A DNA stretch of 64,000 nt from positions 310,001-374,000 of the forward strand of contig BPJV01000003.1 of NCBI GenBank assembly GCA_026004795.1. The letters run 5' to 3'. The stretch is from Pirellulaceae bacterium. Its GTDB lineage: Bacteria; Planctomycetota; Planctomycetia; Pirellulales; Pirellulaceae. Of the stretch, positions 1 to 8,155 are shown one piece after another. The notes below the pieces were generated by a model. The model did not search any database. It saw only the letters and a program-made list of their open reading frames with translations, and had not been told where the DNA came from. Numbering within the stretch: the stretch's first letter is position 1; the number at the start of each line of letters is the position of its first letter. A program made the position numbers and the translations under genes.

Positions 1-669
1 CAAGCGGCGTAAGACAAACCGATCGGTTGGCAAGTGCGGACAATGTTCTTGGATCCAACCGGCCAGCTTGTCCACCTGCTTTTCAAACACCTCCCCCAGG
101 ATGCAGGGAGGAGCCGAGGAGGTCGTCACCTCGCGGATCACTCGCCGCAACTCCGAGATGCCCACGCGCCGACTGGCCGCACACGGTACCACCGGAACTC
201 CCAACCGCCGGGACAACTCCTGCACATCGATTTGTATACCGCTCGCCTCCACTCGATCCCACATGTTGAGCGCCAATACCGTGGGTTTACCCAACTCGCG
301 AATCTGAGTGAACAGATACAAATTGCGATCGAGGTTCGTGGCGTCGACAATGACCACCAAGACATCGGGAGATGGAACGTCGGGCAGGCGCCCGAGCAAC
401 ACGTCGATAGCAACTTTCTCATCGGCCGATCGAGCCGCCATGCTGTAGGTACCTGGCAAATCGATCAACGTTACCGGCCCGGCATCGTCCGCGTACCGCC
501 CCACCTTCTTTTCGACGGTCACCCCTGGATAGTTGCCGATGCGCGCAGCGATACCACTGAGGGCTGAAAACAGGGTACTTTTCCCCGTGTTGGGATTCCC
601 GATCAGGGCAACGGTCAGTTCCGTCGTGAGCAGGGAAGGGGGAGTGGTATCAGGAGACGCAAGATCCAT
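1..669 (-). CDS. feoB: Ferrous iron transport protein B (N-terminal part, cut by window edge)
   Basis: This is the N-terminal 223 residues of the FeoB inner-membrane Fe(II) transporter; the rest lies outside the window. The visible part is the cytoplasmic G domain: G1 is GNPNTGKST at residues 24-32, G3 is the DLPG motif, and G4 is NMWD. The ATG at 669 was chosen because it sits 20 nt after the upstream feoA stop and leaves a normal short tail before G1. It is the last visible gene of a feoA-feoA-feoB operon read on the minus strand. The membrane gates cannot be checked here. Identification from the G motifs and the neighbouring FeoA genes is firm. Confidence 0.95.
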   Translation of the reverse strand, partial: MDLASPDTTPPSLLTTELTVALIGNPNTGKSTLFSALSGIAARIGNYPGVTVEKKVGRYADDAGPVTLIDLPGTYSMAARSADEKVAIDVLLGRLPDVPSPDVLVVIVDATNLDRNLYLFTQIRELGKPTVLALNMWDRVEASGIQIDVQELSRRLGVPVVPCAASRRVGISELRRVIREVTTSSAPPCILGEVFEKQVDKLAGWIQEHCPHLPTDRFVLRRL

Positions 670-689
670 GTGCGGCGGATTTCGGAGGG

Positions 690-929
690 TTACGGGGAGG
701 AATCAGGAAGGTCAAGCTTCACGCGTGCAGCTTCGACGCGGCGGAGGGAGAGCTTAGAACCACGGAGCGCGATTTCGATCGGATCACCCAACGGTGCTTT
801 GCCCACCACCCGCACTTGCTCTCCCTCGAGAATCCCCAGCTCCATAAGCCGCAAGGTTAATGCATCAGTCCCGGCAATTGCGGCAATCGTCCCCACCTGG
901 CCGGGAGCAAGGTCGGCCAATGTCTTCAT
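690..929 (-). CDS. feoA: FeoA family protein (downstream copy)
   Basis: A 79-aa SH3-like FeoA protein, which in known systems is a small cytoplasmic partner of FeoB in Fe(II) uptake. It opens with MKTLADLAPGQVG and contains the family's RLMELGILEGEQV segment followed by a basic beta-rich C-terminus, about the usual 75-85 aa length. It lies between another feoA (987-1265) and feoB (start 669), with 20 nt to feoB, so all three are probably cotranscribed. Why there are two FeoA proteins is unknown; one may have a distinct regulatory role. Confidence 0.92.
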   Translation of the reverse strand: MKTLADLAPGQVGTIAAIAGTDALTLRLMELGILEGEQVRVVGKAPLGDPIEIALRGSKLSLRRVEAARVKLDLPDSSP

Positions 930-986
930 TGCGGCAAGACTCCTGCTTTCTCGGGTTGAACAAATCGATGGTGCTTGACAGGGGAC

Positions 987-1265
987 CTACAGACCTGACT
1001 GGGGAATGGGCGTTGGGCGCGGCGCCACCAGAATATCCACTTCACCACTTAGACGCAGACTCAATCGCTTGGCCCCCGTATCACCAACAGCTAGCAAGCA
1101 GGGAGCCCCCGGCCGAATCATGCGAATCGTCGCCCCCACGCTCAGGCCCATCTCCGCCAAACGGCGCACTTCGTCAGGCGCGCCTACCAGCTCCACGACA
1201 CAAGCCGCCTCTTCGGCCCGCAGCTGGACTAGCGGAAGCGCCGCCACATGTTCCGATCCGATCAT
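987..1265 (-). CDS. feoA: FeoA family protein (first gene of feo operon)
   Basis: A 92-aa FeoA-domain protein and the first gene of the iron-uptake operon. The conserved core RRLAEMGLSVGATIRMI is followed by the PCLLAVGD and RLSLRLSG strands of the SH3-like fold. It differs clearly from the second FeoA (690-929), so this is an old pair and not a recent duplication. The ATG at 1265 is preceded on the minus strand by a GGGGG ribosome-binding stretch. A palindrome resembling a Fur box lies 18-34 nt upstream (1283-1299), suggesting iron-dependent repression of the operon. Confidence 0.92.
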   Translation of the reverse strand: MIGSEHVAALPLVQLRAEEAACVVELVGAPDEVRRLAEMGLSVGATIRMIRPGAPCLLAVGDTGAKRLSLRLSGEVDILVAPRPTPIPQSGL

Positions 1266-1282
1266 ATCGCCCCCATCTAAAA

Positions 1283-1299
1283 TTGAGACTCAGTGTCAA
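1283..1299 (-). promoter_or_regulatory. Fur-box-like palindrome upstream of feoA
   Basis: The 17-bp sequence TTGAGACTCAGTGTCAA reads almost identically on the other strand, with only one mismatched pair (positions 5 and 13) plus the centre. It resembles the TGAGAAT-type inverted repeats bound by Fur. It lies just upstream of the first feo gene, where an iron-responsive repressor would act. Binding by Fur and not by a DtxR/MntR-type regulator is inference. Confidence 0.55.
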
Positions 1300-1565
1300 T
1301 AAGAGTCTGCGCGACTTCTGCTTGCTTGTCAATTGCGGTCGGGGCGTTTTTTCCGCAGCAACGCCAACCGCGGGTCGACTTTAGAGAATAGCTTACGGCA
1401 AACGATCAGCAGACCATGACCACCATCGGTTGCGCAAGCGCGGTGGTAGACGACAGTTCGACAACCCGTTGCTTTCTTCCTACAGCCGTCAACTTTCCCA
1501 CAGTGGGTAACTTGGAAGCTTCACCCCCTCTCCAGGCAAGAACGCTGACGTCGGGAGGAAGCTTA

Positions 1566-1588
1566 GGGGAGGGGAGGGCAGGGCAGGG
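1566..1588 (+). repeat. G-run element (G-quadruplex-like)
   Basis: Five runs of 3-4 G separated by one or two bases form a GGGGAGGGGAGGGCAGGG-type tract. It lies immediately downstream of the hisN stop codon, with the G-rich strand being the hisN template strand. Similar tracts recur at 8065, 18095, 21160 and 25616, and inverted at 29107 and 30202. Confidence 0.6.
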
Positions 1589-1591
1589 CTC

Positions 1592-2422
1592 TCAAGCGTT
1601 GGATGGGCGCAACAGGGCGAGCGCTTGATCGTGGACAATTCCATTGCTGGCCACACCATCGCCGCCAAACGCCGTCGGCTCTCCGCTCCAGTCGGTGAAC
1701 CGCCCACCAGCCTCGCGGACCACGACTTCGACAGGAGCCAAGTCCCAAGGATTGGCTACCGGATCGACCATCAATTCGGCTCGCCCGGTGGCTACCAAGA
1801 GATAACCGTACCCATCTCCCCAGGTTCGCGTGATCGACGCCCGCCGCTCCAGTTCGCGATAGGCGGCCTCGGCTCCGCGTTGCCAAAAGGAATCGACTTG
1901 GGATGTGGTGAACAGCCCTACCTCCAGGTCCCGATCGGAAACCCGAGCGGGGTGCCATGCAGCTTTGGCGGTAGCATGCCACGCACCGCACCCTGTGGCG
2001 GCAACGACGATCTCGTCTAAGGCAGGCAGGTAGATCACGCCGGCCACCGCCTGACGCCCCCGCACCACGGCGATCAAGGTGGAGTACAACGGGACTCCAC
2101 AGATGAAGCTTTTCGTACCATCGATCGGATCGATGATCCACTGATACTCGCTTTCTCCGCCCTGGCTACCAAATTCTTCTCCCAAAATGGCATCATCAGG
2201 AAACTCTTGCCCCAAAGCCTCGCGAATGAGCAATTCGGCTTGCCGATCGGCCTCGGTAACGGGAGATCGATCCTGCTTTCGCTCAACCCGTAGGTTCGAG
2301 TCTTGAAAGAACTTTAGCGTGTCCGCGCCGGCTGACAGCGCCAGACGAACTGCGGCTGCTACTCTGCCATCCAGGGCGCTGCGTATCGGCGTGGGCAGTG
2401 GTTGACGGCACTCATTCATCAT
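1592..2422 (-). CDS. hisN: Inositol-monophosphatase-family phosphatase, probable histidinol-phosphatase
   Basis: A 276-aa Mg-dependent phosphatase of the IMPase superfamily. The metal-binding signatures are present: GEE at 81-83, DPIDGT at 98-103, and WDLAPVEVVVREAGG at 226-240. The segment WGDGYGYLLVATGRAE is typical of the HisN (histidinol-phosphate phosphatase) branch, which would place it in histidine biosynthesis; inositol or 3'-phosphoadenosine phosphate substrates remain possible. The frame stays open much further upstream, but that part is antisense-like shadow over lspA. The ATG at 2422 (or 2419) overlaps the lspA stop (ATGATGAATGA), implying translational coupling. Confidence 0.85.
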   Translation of the reverse strand: MMNECRQPLPTPIRSALDGRVAAAVRLALSAGADTLKFFQDSNLRVERKQDRSPVTEADRQAELLIREALGQEFPDDAILGEEFGSQGGESEYQWIIDPIDGTKSFICGVPLYSTLIAVVRGRQAVAGVIYLPALDEIVVAATGCGAWHATAKAAWHPARVSDRDLEVGLFTTSQVDSFWQRGAEAAYRELERRASITRTWGDGYGYLLVATGRAELMVDPVANPWDLAPVEVVVREAGGRFTDWSGEPTAFGGDGVASNGIVHDQALALLRPSNA

Positions 2423-3008
2423 CCGCTCCTTGTGGTGAGTTCTGCGGGGGCGGCGGTGCCGTCTCCCTCTCGGACTCGGCATGATGGGTTTCGGTGCCAG
2501 CGGCAAAAGAGTGGATGACCAGCATGACGGCACCGGTGACCAGCAAACTATCGGCGATATTGAAATTGGGCCAGGTGAAGTTGCCATACTGCAAGAGGAT
2601 CCAGTCGCGAACGCCGCTGGCCCAATCTGGGTGCTCTGGCGGAGGATTCCACAACCCCAATCGGTCGTAGAGATTCCCGGCGATCCCCCCCATGACACAC
2701 CCCAGCGCGATGACCAACCACCAGCTTTCAATGGCGCCGTACCGTACCAGCCACAGGCCGATACCGGCTGCTGCCAGTATCGAGAAGATCGCGAAGACGG
2801 TTCCCCAGCCGGCACCGAAACCGAACAAAGCGCCTGGATTGACTGCGGTTTGAATGCCTACGTATGGCTCCCAGATCCAATAGATGGGTTGCTCGCCGGG
2901 GAGGCCGCGCCAGCGAAATACCCAGCTCTTCGTCCACAGGTCCACCCCTGCGCCCACCGCGGCAATGAGGACAAAAACTAGCCAGCGAAGCCCCGTCCGT
3001 GGTCTCAT
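2412..3008 (-). CDS. lspA: Lipoprotein signal peptidase (signal peptidase II)
   Basis: A 198-aa inner-membrane aspartyl protease that removes signal peptides from prolipoproteins. The conserved motifs are all visible: DLWTKSW near residue 23, NPGALFGFG at 57-65, GGIAGNLYDR at 107-116 with catalytic D115, and FNIADS with catalytic D153. Four hydrophobic segments fit the family. The loop between the two aspartates (about residues 117-147) is longer than in E. coli. It overlaps the phosphatase gene downstream by 11 nt. A substrate of this enzyme may be the LRR lipoprotein at 32329-33666. Confidence 0.95.
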   Translation of the reverse strand: MRPRTGLRWLVFVLIAAVGAGVDLWTKSWVFRWRGLPGEQPIYWIWEPYVGIQTAVNPGALFGFGAGWGTVFAIFSILAAAGIGLWLVRYGAIESWWLVIALGCVMGGIAGNLYDRLGLWNPPPEHPDWASGVRDWILLQYGNFTWPNFNIADSLLVTGAVMLVIHSFAAGTETHHAESERETAPPPPQNSPQGADDE

Positions 3009-3038
3009 CGTTCTCCGTCCCTCCTTGCTGCAGGCTGC

Positions 3039-3833
3039 CTATTTGCTGAGTTTCGAAGCGCAACGTACGCAGTAAGGTGTATACGGGACGATCTCCAGAC
3101 GCGCTTTGGGAATACGACTACCACACTCCTCGCACACCCCATATGTTCCCTCGTCGAACTTGGCCAGGGCGGCTTCGATCTGCCGCAATTGATCCCCTTC
3201 ACGCGAGATCAGGTCGAGAGTGAATTGCTGCTCGAAGCTATGGGAACCAACATCGGCTGGATGGAGTGGCGCGCGCATCTCATCGCCCCCTCCCGACCCG
3301 ACGGCTTCGCTAAACAGCGCTCCCATGTCCCCCCGCAGCCGAGCCCGTAGCGCCAACAGTAACTGACGGAACTTGGAATAATCGACCGCTGCGCTCTTTC
3401 TCGCCGTTTTTGCCGCCGCTTGCCTTGTACCCGCGGCGTTCGTTTTTCTGTCGGTCTTGCGGCTCGCTTTCGCCGACGCTGCCGATCCAGTCCGACCGGC
3501 CTTGGAGGTTTTCGTCGAAGAGGTGGAGGAGGTGGTGGTGCCGGCAACGGCTTTGACGGCCTTTTTGGCCCCCTTCGTTTTGACCTTTTTGGCAGCCGCC
3601 TTGCTTGCTGCACCAGCAGCGGAGACGGCCGTTTTCTTCTTCACGGTCTTTTTCTTCTTTGTCGCCGCGGCTTCCGTATTTTTCTTTTTCGTGGCTACCT
3701 TTTTCTTGGCAGCCGTGTCAGCGGCAGGCGCGTTGGTCCCTTTCTTCGATTTCGCTGCCTTGGCTGGAGAGGCAGAAGAACTCGTCTTACGAGCCGCCGA
3801 GCTCGCAGTTGTAGCACGTTTCTTGGGACTCAC
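3039..3833 (-). CDS. DksA/TraR zinc-finger protein with histone-H1-like N-terminus
   Basis: A 264-aa two-part protein. Residues 1 to about 150 are almost only Lys, Ala, Thr, Ser and Val, in runs such as KKKVATKKK and KTVKKKTAV, resembling the DNA-binding tail of histone H1 or bacterial Hc1-like proteins. Residues about 155-264 are a DksA/TraR-type module with a helical region and a C4 zinc finger (C234, C237, C255, C258). DksA proteins bind RNA polymerase through its secondary channel; here the basic tail could tether the protein to DNA. The fusion, not the zinc finger, is the unusual part. It lies 30 nt upstream of lspA on the same strand. Confidence 0.85.
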   Translation of the reverse strand: MSPKKRATTASSAARKTSSSASPAKAAKSKKGTNAPAADTAAKKKVATKKKNTEAAATKKKKTVKKKTAVSAAGAASKAAAKKVKTKGAKKAVKAVAGTTTSSTSSTKTSKAGRTGSAASAKASRKTDRKTNAAGTRQAAAKTARKSAAVDYSKFRQLLLALRARLRGDMGALFSEAVGSGGGDEMRAPLHPADVGSHSFEQQFTLDLISREGDQLRQIEAALAKFDEGTYGVCEECGSRIPKARLEIVPYTPYCVRCASKLSK

Positions 3834-4098
3834 TGGCGGACCCCCTGGATATAGAAATTAGGATCACCGATGGCGAAATAACGTATTCGCGGCAAAGCAC
3901 GGTGTCAAACTGGGGCATCCACGGCAACACCATCGTGGGGATGATCCCCCGTGCCATTTCGCGCCGTGGGCGACTCGCCAACCGCTGGCAGAGCGTTACA
4001 TTATTGTGGGAATCAGGAACTTCTGCAGGGGGGAGGCAAAGCATGCCCTGGTCAAAAAAACGTTTTTCTTCTCCCCTCGATCCTATCGGGAGCGTTTG

Positions 4099-5535
4099 AT
4101 GGGGAAACCAGAACTGCATGCCACTCGGAAATCGCGACACGAGTCTGGCCCAGCTTTTCAAAAATGCATCAATCCTCTCTGCGGCGCGACGTTCGACGTG
4201 TCCGAGGTGCTGACCTCGTGCCACCGCTGCGGCGATTTGTTGGACGTCGAATACGACTGGGATCGCGTCGAGGTTCCCGCGAAGCTGGAGGAGTTCGAAC
4301 GTTTCTGGACGCAGCGGCATGACCCGCTGCGGTTTAGCGGCGTGTGGCGGTTTCAGGAGTTGATTCCGTTTGCCCCCGCAGAGATGTTGGTCACCGTCGG
4401 TGAGGGGCAGACCTTGTGCCAGCGTGCCGATTCGGTCGCCGATTACGTCGGCGTTCAGCCGGGGAATCTCTACCTGCAATACGAAGGAATGAATCCTTCG
4501 GGTAGCTTCAAGGACAACGGCATGTGCGCTGCCTTCAGCCACGCACGCCTGACCGGTGCCAAGCGCGCGGCCTGCGCGTCGACCGGCAACACCAGCGCCT
4601 CGTTGGCGATGTATAGTGCGGTGACCCGACTGCTGAAAGCCATTATTTTCATCGGCAGTGGGAAAATCGCTTACGGAAAACTATCTCAAGCCTTGGAATA
4701 CGGAGCGCTGACGGTCCAGATCGCCGGCGATTTCGACGATGCGATGCAGCGGGTACGTGAGGTGGCGAAGGACCTCGGCATCTATCTGGTCAACAGTATC
4801 AATCCATTTCGCCTGGAAGGCCAAAAATCGGTGATGTTTCGGGTGCTCGAAGCGCTGCGCTGGGAAGTTCCCGACTGGATCGTCGTCCCGGGAGGCAACT
4901 TGGGCAACTCTTCGGCGTTCGGCAAGGCTTTCGCCGAACTACACCATCTCGGGCTAATCGATCGCATACCCCGCTTAGCAGTCATCAATGCCGCCGGCGC
5001 CGACACCCTGTACCAGCTGTTCCAACGGCGCGGCGTACGTTGGAACGGTGGTCAACCCGATCGTACGACCATCGCCGACTACTACCAAGAAATGGATCAG
5101 CGTAATCTGCGCGCCGATACGATCGCCAGCGCCATCGAAATCAACCGACCGGTGAATTTGATGAAATGCTTGCGAGCGCTTGAAGTTTGCGACGGTGTAG
5201 TGCGCAAGGTTACCGACCAAGAGATCCTGGACGCCAAGGCCCAGGTCGGCAGCGGGGGAATCGGATGCGAACCGGCCAGCGCGGCCAGCGTCGCCGGCGC
5301 GCGGCTGCTGCGAGAGGAAGGCGTCATCGATCCCGCTGAGCGAGTCGTCTGCATCCTGACCGGCCATCAATTAAAGGACCCTACCGCTACGGTCGCGTAC
5401 CACACGACGGACCAGGATCTGTTTGACGAGGTGTTAGGCCAGCGCGGTGTGCGTCGTGCGTCCTTTGCCAATCGTGCGGTGGCTGTGCCCAACGAACTGG
5501 ACGCCATCATTCGTGCCATTCAATTGTATAGCTGA
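4099..5535 (+). CDS. thrC: Threonine synthase
   Basis: A PLP-dependent fold-type II enzyme that converts O-phospho-L-homoserine to threonine. The N-terminus carries a zinc-ribbon (Cys at about 23, 28, 41 and 44), as in one class of threonine synthases. The PLP lysine is in [11 protein letters not shown] (about K138). GNTSAS, PGGNLGN and [14 protein letters not shown] form the phosphate and cofactor pockets. The ATG at 4099 was chosen because GGGAG lies just upstream; the frame is open to a GTG at 4006. It is followed by dapB after 29 nt, so two aspartate-family amino acid genes sit together. Length 478 aa. Confidence 0.92.
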   Translation: MGKPELHATRKSRHESGPAFQKCINPLCGATFDVSEVLTSCHRCGDLLDVEYDWDRVEVPAKLEEFERFWTQRHDPLRFSGVWRFQELIPFAPAEMLVTVGEGQTLCQRADSVADYVGVQPGNLYLQYEGMNPSGSFKDNGMCAAFSHARLTGAKRAACASTGNTSASLAMYSAVTRLLKAIIFIGSGKIAYGKLSQALEYGALTVQIAGDFDDAMQRVREVAKDLGIYLVNSINPFRLEGQKSVMFRVLEALRWEVPDWIVVPGGNLGNSSAFGKAFAELHHLGLIDRIPRLAVINAAGADTLYQLFQRRGVRWNGGQPDRTTIADYYQEMDQRNLRADTIASAIEINRPVNLMKCLRALEVCDGVVRKVTDQEILDAKAQVGSGGIGCEPASAASVAGARLLREEGVIDPAERVVCILTGHQLKDPTATVAYHTTDQDLFDEVLGQRGVRRASFANRAVAVPNELDAIIRAIQLYS

Positions 5536-5564
5536 CGAGAAACCACAATAAAACGGGAACAGAG

Positions 5565-6368
5565 ATGACCATTCGCTTAGCAGTTTACGGCGCAGGGGGA
5601 CGCATGGGGCGGCGGGTTATCGCGCTGGCTGCCAACCACCCGCACATCCAGCCAGTTGCCGCCGTGGAGCACGACGCGCATCCCGACCTGGGAACCGACG
5701 CCGGCCTGCTGGCAGGTGTCGGCGCGCTGCAGGTTCCTCTGTCGAGCCACTGGCCGGCGGATGTCGATGTCGTGATCGATTTTTCGACCCCCACCGGATG
5801 CCAGCGGGCCGTCGAACACTGCGCCGCGCAAGGTATTCCACTGGTGATCGCCACCACCGGCTTGAACGAAGAACAACAGCGTGCGATTCAGGATGCAGCG
5901 AAAGGAATTGCGATTTGCTGGGCGCCGAACATGTCTCTGGCCGTCAACTTGACCATGCGATTGGCCGAGCAAGCCGCTGCCGCTTTGAAAGATGTCCCCG
6001 GTGGTGTCGACGTCGAGATCATCGAAACGCACCATCGTTTCAAAGAAGACGCACCGAGCGGCACGGCACTGAAGTTCGGAGAGCTGATCGCAAAGCAAAT
6101 TCATGCTCAAAAACATGTCCACGGGCGGCATGGGCAGGTGGGGCCAAGATCCCCGCAAGAAATCGGGTACCATGCGGTTCGTGCCGGCGACGACCCTGGC
6201 CAACACACGATCCTCTTCGGCATGTTGGGCGAGAAGATTGAGCTACGGGTTGCGGCCTCCAATCGTGACTGCTACGCCTCTGGGGCATTGGCCGCAGCCG
6301 AGTTTCTTGTTCGCCAACCACCAGGCCTGTACTCGATGTTTGATGTGCTGGGCCTGAAGCCGAGCTGA
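5565..6368 (+). CDS. dapB: 4-hydroxy-tetrahydrodipicolinate reductase
   Basis: A 267-aa NAD(P)H-dependent reductase of the lysine/diaminopimelate pathway. The Rossmann signature GAGGRMG is at residues 9-15, ATTG at 96-99, and PNMS at 121-124. The catalytic signature ETHHRFKEDAPSGTAL begins at 154, with H156/H157 and K160. Length is normal. It probably forms a transcription unit with thrC. Diaminopimelate supply fits an organism with peptidoglycan and also feeds protein lysine. Confidence 0.96.
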   Translation: MTIRLAVYGAGGRMGRRVIALAANHPHIQPVAAVEHDAHPDLGTDAGLLAGVGALQVPLSSHWPADVDVVIDFSTPTGCQRAVEHCAAQGIPLVIATTGLNEEQQRAIQDAAKGIAICWAPNMSLAVNLTMRLAEQAAAALKDVPGGVDVEIIETHHRFKEDAPSGTALKFGELIAKQIHAQKHVHGRHGQVGPRSPQEIGYHAVRAGDDPGQHTILFGMLGEKIELRVAASNRDCYASGALAAAEFLVRQPPGLYSMFDVLGLKPS

Positions 6369-6666
6369 TGCACCGCCTGGTGGTTCGCTCCCCCACGGCC
6401 TCAGGCAGCTCCTGCCAGGAGCGATGGTGCCAGCCCCACCGCCACGAGAAGAAAACCTTGCAGGTGTCGCCATCTCGACTGCGGCGACGCTTCCCGTTGG
6501 CGGCCAAGGCATCGGACAACTAGATTCCTCCTCGCCTGTCGCGCCGGTGCAGGAAGGAGGCTCAGCACAGGGAGGACGCTCAGCACCAACCGCCTCCTCC
6601 CTCGGCTGGCCCCATGGAGCTACCGTGTTGGCAAATCAGTGAGCTGGGGGAGTAAGCCCCCTGGCT
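6369..6666. other. Intergenic between convergent dapB and radical SAM gene
   Basis: About 298 nt with no gene. It contains a small hairpin-like CTCCTGCCAGGAG at about 6410-6422 after dapB, and a GGGGG/CCCCC inverted pair at about 6646-6662 just past the radical SAM stop. Neither is followed by a T-tract, so I do not call terminators. Confidence 0.4.
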
Positions 6667-7761
6667 TCAAAACAGTTCCAACTGCCGGGGCCCCGTGGCA
6701 GGCCGTCGGAATTGACTGCAATCCAGTGGTGGCGGTTTGGTGGCCAAACCATAACGACGGGCAAAGACCTGGAACATCTGCGACAAGTGTTGCGCCCACA
6801 CTCCCGTGCCGCGCATGCGACTGCCAAACCGACTGTCATTCATCTTCCCCTCCCGCATGGAGGCGATTCTCCCCAAGACTTTATGTTGTCGGTCGGGAAA
6901 ACATCGACCAAGCCATTCCCGAAACACCGGTTCCACGGTTAAGGGCAAGCGTAGTAGGACGTACGCGGCGTAGGAAGCTCCGGCCTCCTTGGCGGCCTCA
7001 AGCAGTCGCGGGATCTCCTCATCGTTGATCCCCGGAATGATGGGAGCTGTCATCACGGTGACCGGCACCCCCACCTGGTTCAAGACTTGAATTGCCCGCA
7101 AACGAGCTTGCGGGCTGCTGGTTCGCGGTTCCAGGCGCCGGGTAAGCGATTGGTCCAAACTGGTCAAGCTGATGGCCACGCGCACTAAATTGTTCTCCGC
7201 CATTGATTGGAGGATATCCCGATCACGTACTACCAAGGCGTTCTTGGTGACGATCCCCACTGGTTGACGAAACTCCCAAGCCGTTTCCAGCAGAGACCGG
7301 GTGAGCCGCAAATGGCGCTCGACAGGCTGATAACAATCCGTTACTCCAGACATCATGATTGGCTCACACACCCAACTGGGTTTGCTCAGAGCCTCGCGCA
7401 GTAAACTTGCGGCATGCGGTTTGACGATGATCTTGGTTTCAAAGTCCAGCCCCGCATCCAATCCTAGATACTCGTGGGTGGGGCGCGCATAGCAGTAAGC
7501 ACATCCATGAGCACACCCGCGATAGGGATTCATGCTGTAACGAAACGGGAGATCTGAACTATTGTTCTTCGCCAGGATCGACCGAGACTGATCGACCAGA
7601 TACTCGGTGGGCAACCTCTCCGGCTCCGGGGCACCGTCGGCATCCCACCAATCGTCCCCCTCCGTGTTCATCGTGTCGAGCCGCAGACGCTCGAATCGAT
7701 TGGCTGGACGGATGTGCGATCCTCTGCCTACCGGTCGCCCCGAGCGGTTTTTCTCGTCCAT
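6667..7761 (-). CDS. PA0069-family radical SAM protein (SplB-like)
   Basis: A radical SAM enzyme of about 364 aa. The cluster motif CAHGCAYC (C83, C87, C90) binds the 4Fe-4S cluster used to cleave S-adenosylmethionine. The flanks MNPYRGC and YARPTHEYLGLDAGLDFETK, and later MMSGVTDCYQPVER, match the PA0069/Rv2578c group, whose substrate is unknown. The frame opens at a TTG at 7794, but I prefer the ATG at 7761 because the family usually starts shortly before its GRGS...NRFE segment. Its 3' end faces dapB; no partner gene reveals its function. Confidence 0.88.
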   Translation of the reverse strand: MDEKNRSGRPVGRGSHIRPANRFERLRLDTMNTEGDDWWDADGAPEPERLPTEYLVDQSRSILAKNNSSDLPFRYSMNPYRGCAHGCAYCYARPTHEYLGLDAGLDFETKIIVKPHAASLLREALSKPSWVCEPIMMSGVTDCYQPVERHLRLTRSLLETAWEFRQPVGIVTKNALVVRDRDILQSMAENNLVRVAISLTSLDQSLTRRLEPRTSSPQARLRAIQVLNQVGVPVTVMTAPIIPGINDEEIPRLLEAAKEAGASYAAYVLLRLPLTVEPVFREWLGRCFPDRQHKVLGRIASMREGKMNDSRFGSRMRGTGVWAQHLSQMFQVFARRYGLATKPPPLDCSQFRRPATGPRQLELF

Positions 7762-7823
7762 CGGATCGCGCCTTACGCTCCACGTTCTGCTCAACAGATT
7801 TCGTACCCTTCACCGCTGGTTTC

Positions 7824-7923
7824 GCTCCCCGGGGGAGCCTGTCAGCGCCCTCCGCCAGAGGCTCTCCCTCGCGGTGTGCAGGCAGAGCCTGCAAGGCACT
7901 GGGTTCCCAGGCAGAGCCTGGGA
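7824..7923. repeat. Cluster of three short hairpins with AGGCAGAGCCTG core
   Basis: The 394-nt gap between the radical SAM gene and cydA (7762-8155) holds no gene. It has three inverted repeats in series: GCTCCCC/GGGGAGC at 7824-7838, TGCAGGC-AGA-GCCTGCA at 7877-7893, and TCCCAGGC-AGA-GCCTGGGA at 7905-7923. The last two share the AGA loop and GGCAGAGCC core, so they look like copies of one palindromic unit, comparable to REP-type elements. A terminator role is possible but there is no T-tract. Confidence 0.6.
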
Positions 7924-8064
7924 GCCAGGAAACCAAGAAAAAGATTTCTGATGACCACTGCCGACGGTGCATGGTAGCGATCGCTGATTTCATGATAATG
8001 AGCTTATCGAAGACTGGGGCAGTGCAGAACATGGGAAGATAACTTTTCTCCCTCGATTGTCGCA

Positions 8065-8078
8065 GGGCAGGGGAGGGG
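8065..8078 (+). repeat. G-run element
   Basis: GGGCAGGGGAGGGG lies in the intergenic region upstream of cydA. It matches the core of the other G-run elements in the window. It has three G-tracts, so it is a weaker quadruplex candidate than the copies at 1566, 21160 and 25616. Confidence 0.5.
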
Positions 8079-8155
8079 AGAGCCTGGCAGTCAATCTTGA
8101 TGAATCTTGATGAGCATGCAGAAGCCGCCTACAACGCGGACGCGGAGGATGCGGG

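Larger units (their letters stand above)
1266..1591. other. Intergenic: feo promoter region and hisN tail
   Basis: This 326-nt stretch has no credible gene. It contains the Fur-like palindrome at 1283-1299 and a run of five closely spaced G-tracts at 1566-1588, directly downstream of the hisN stop. I found no clear intrinsic terminator. Confidence 0.6.

Noticed and set aside
2423-2815. Long N-terminal extension of the HisN-like phosphatase
   Set aside because: It overlaps lspA almost completely in another frame and has no conserved motif.
6646-6662. Intrinsic terminator after the radical SAM gene
   Set aside because: The G5/C5 stem has no T-tract on the relevant strand.
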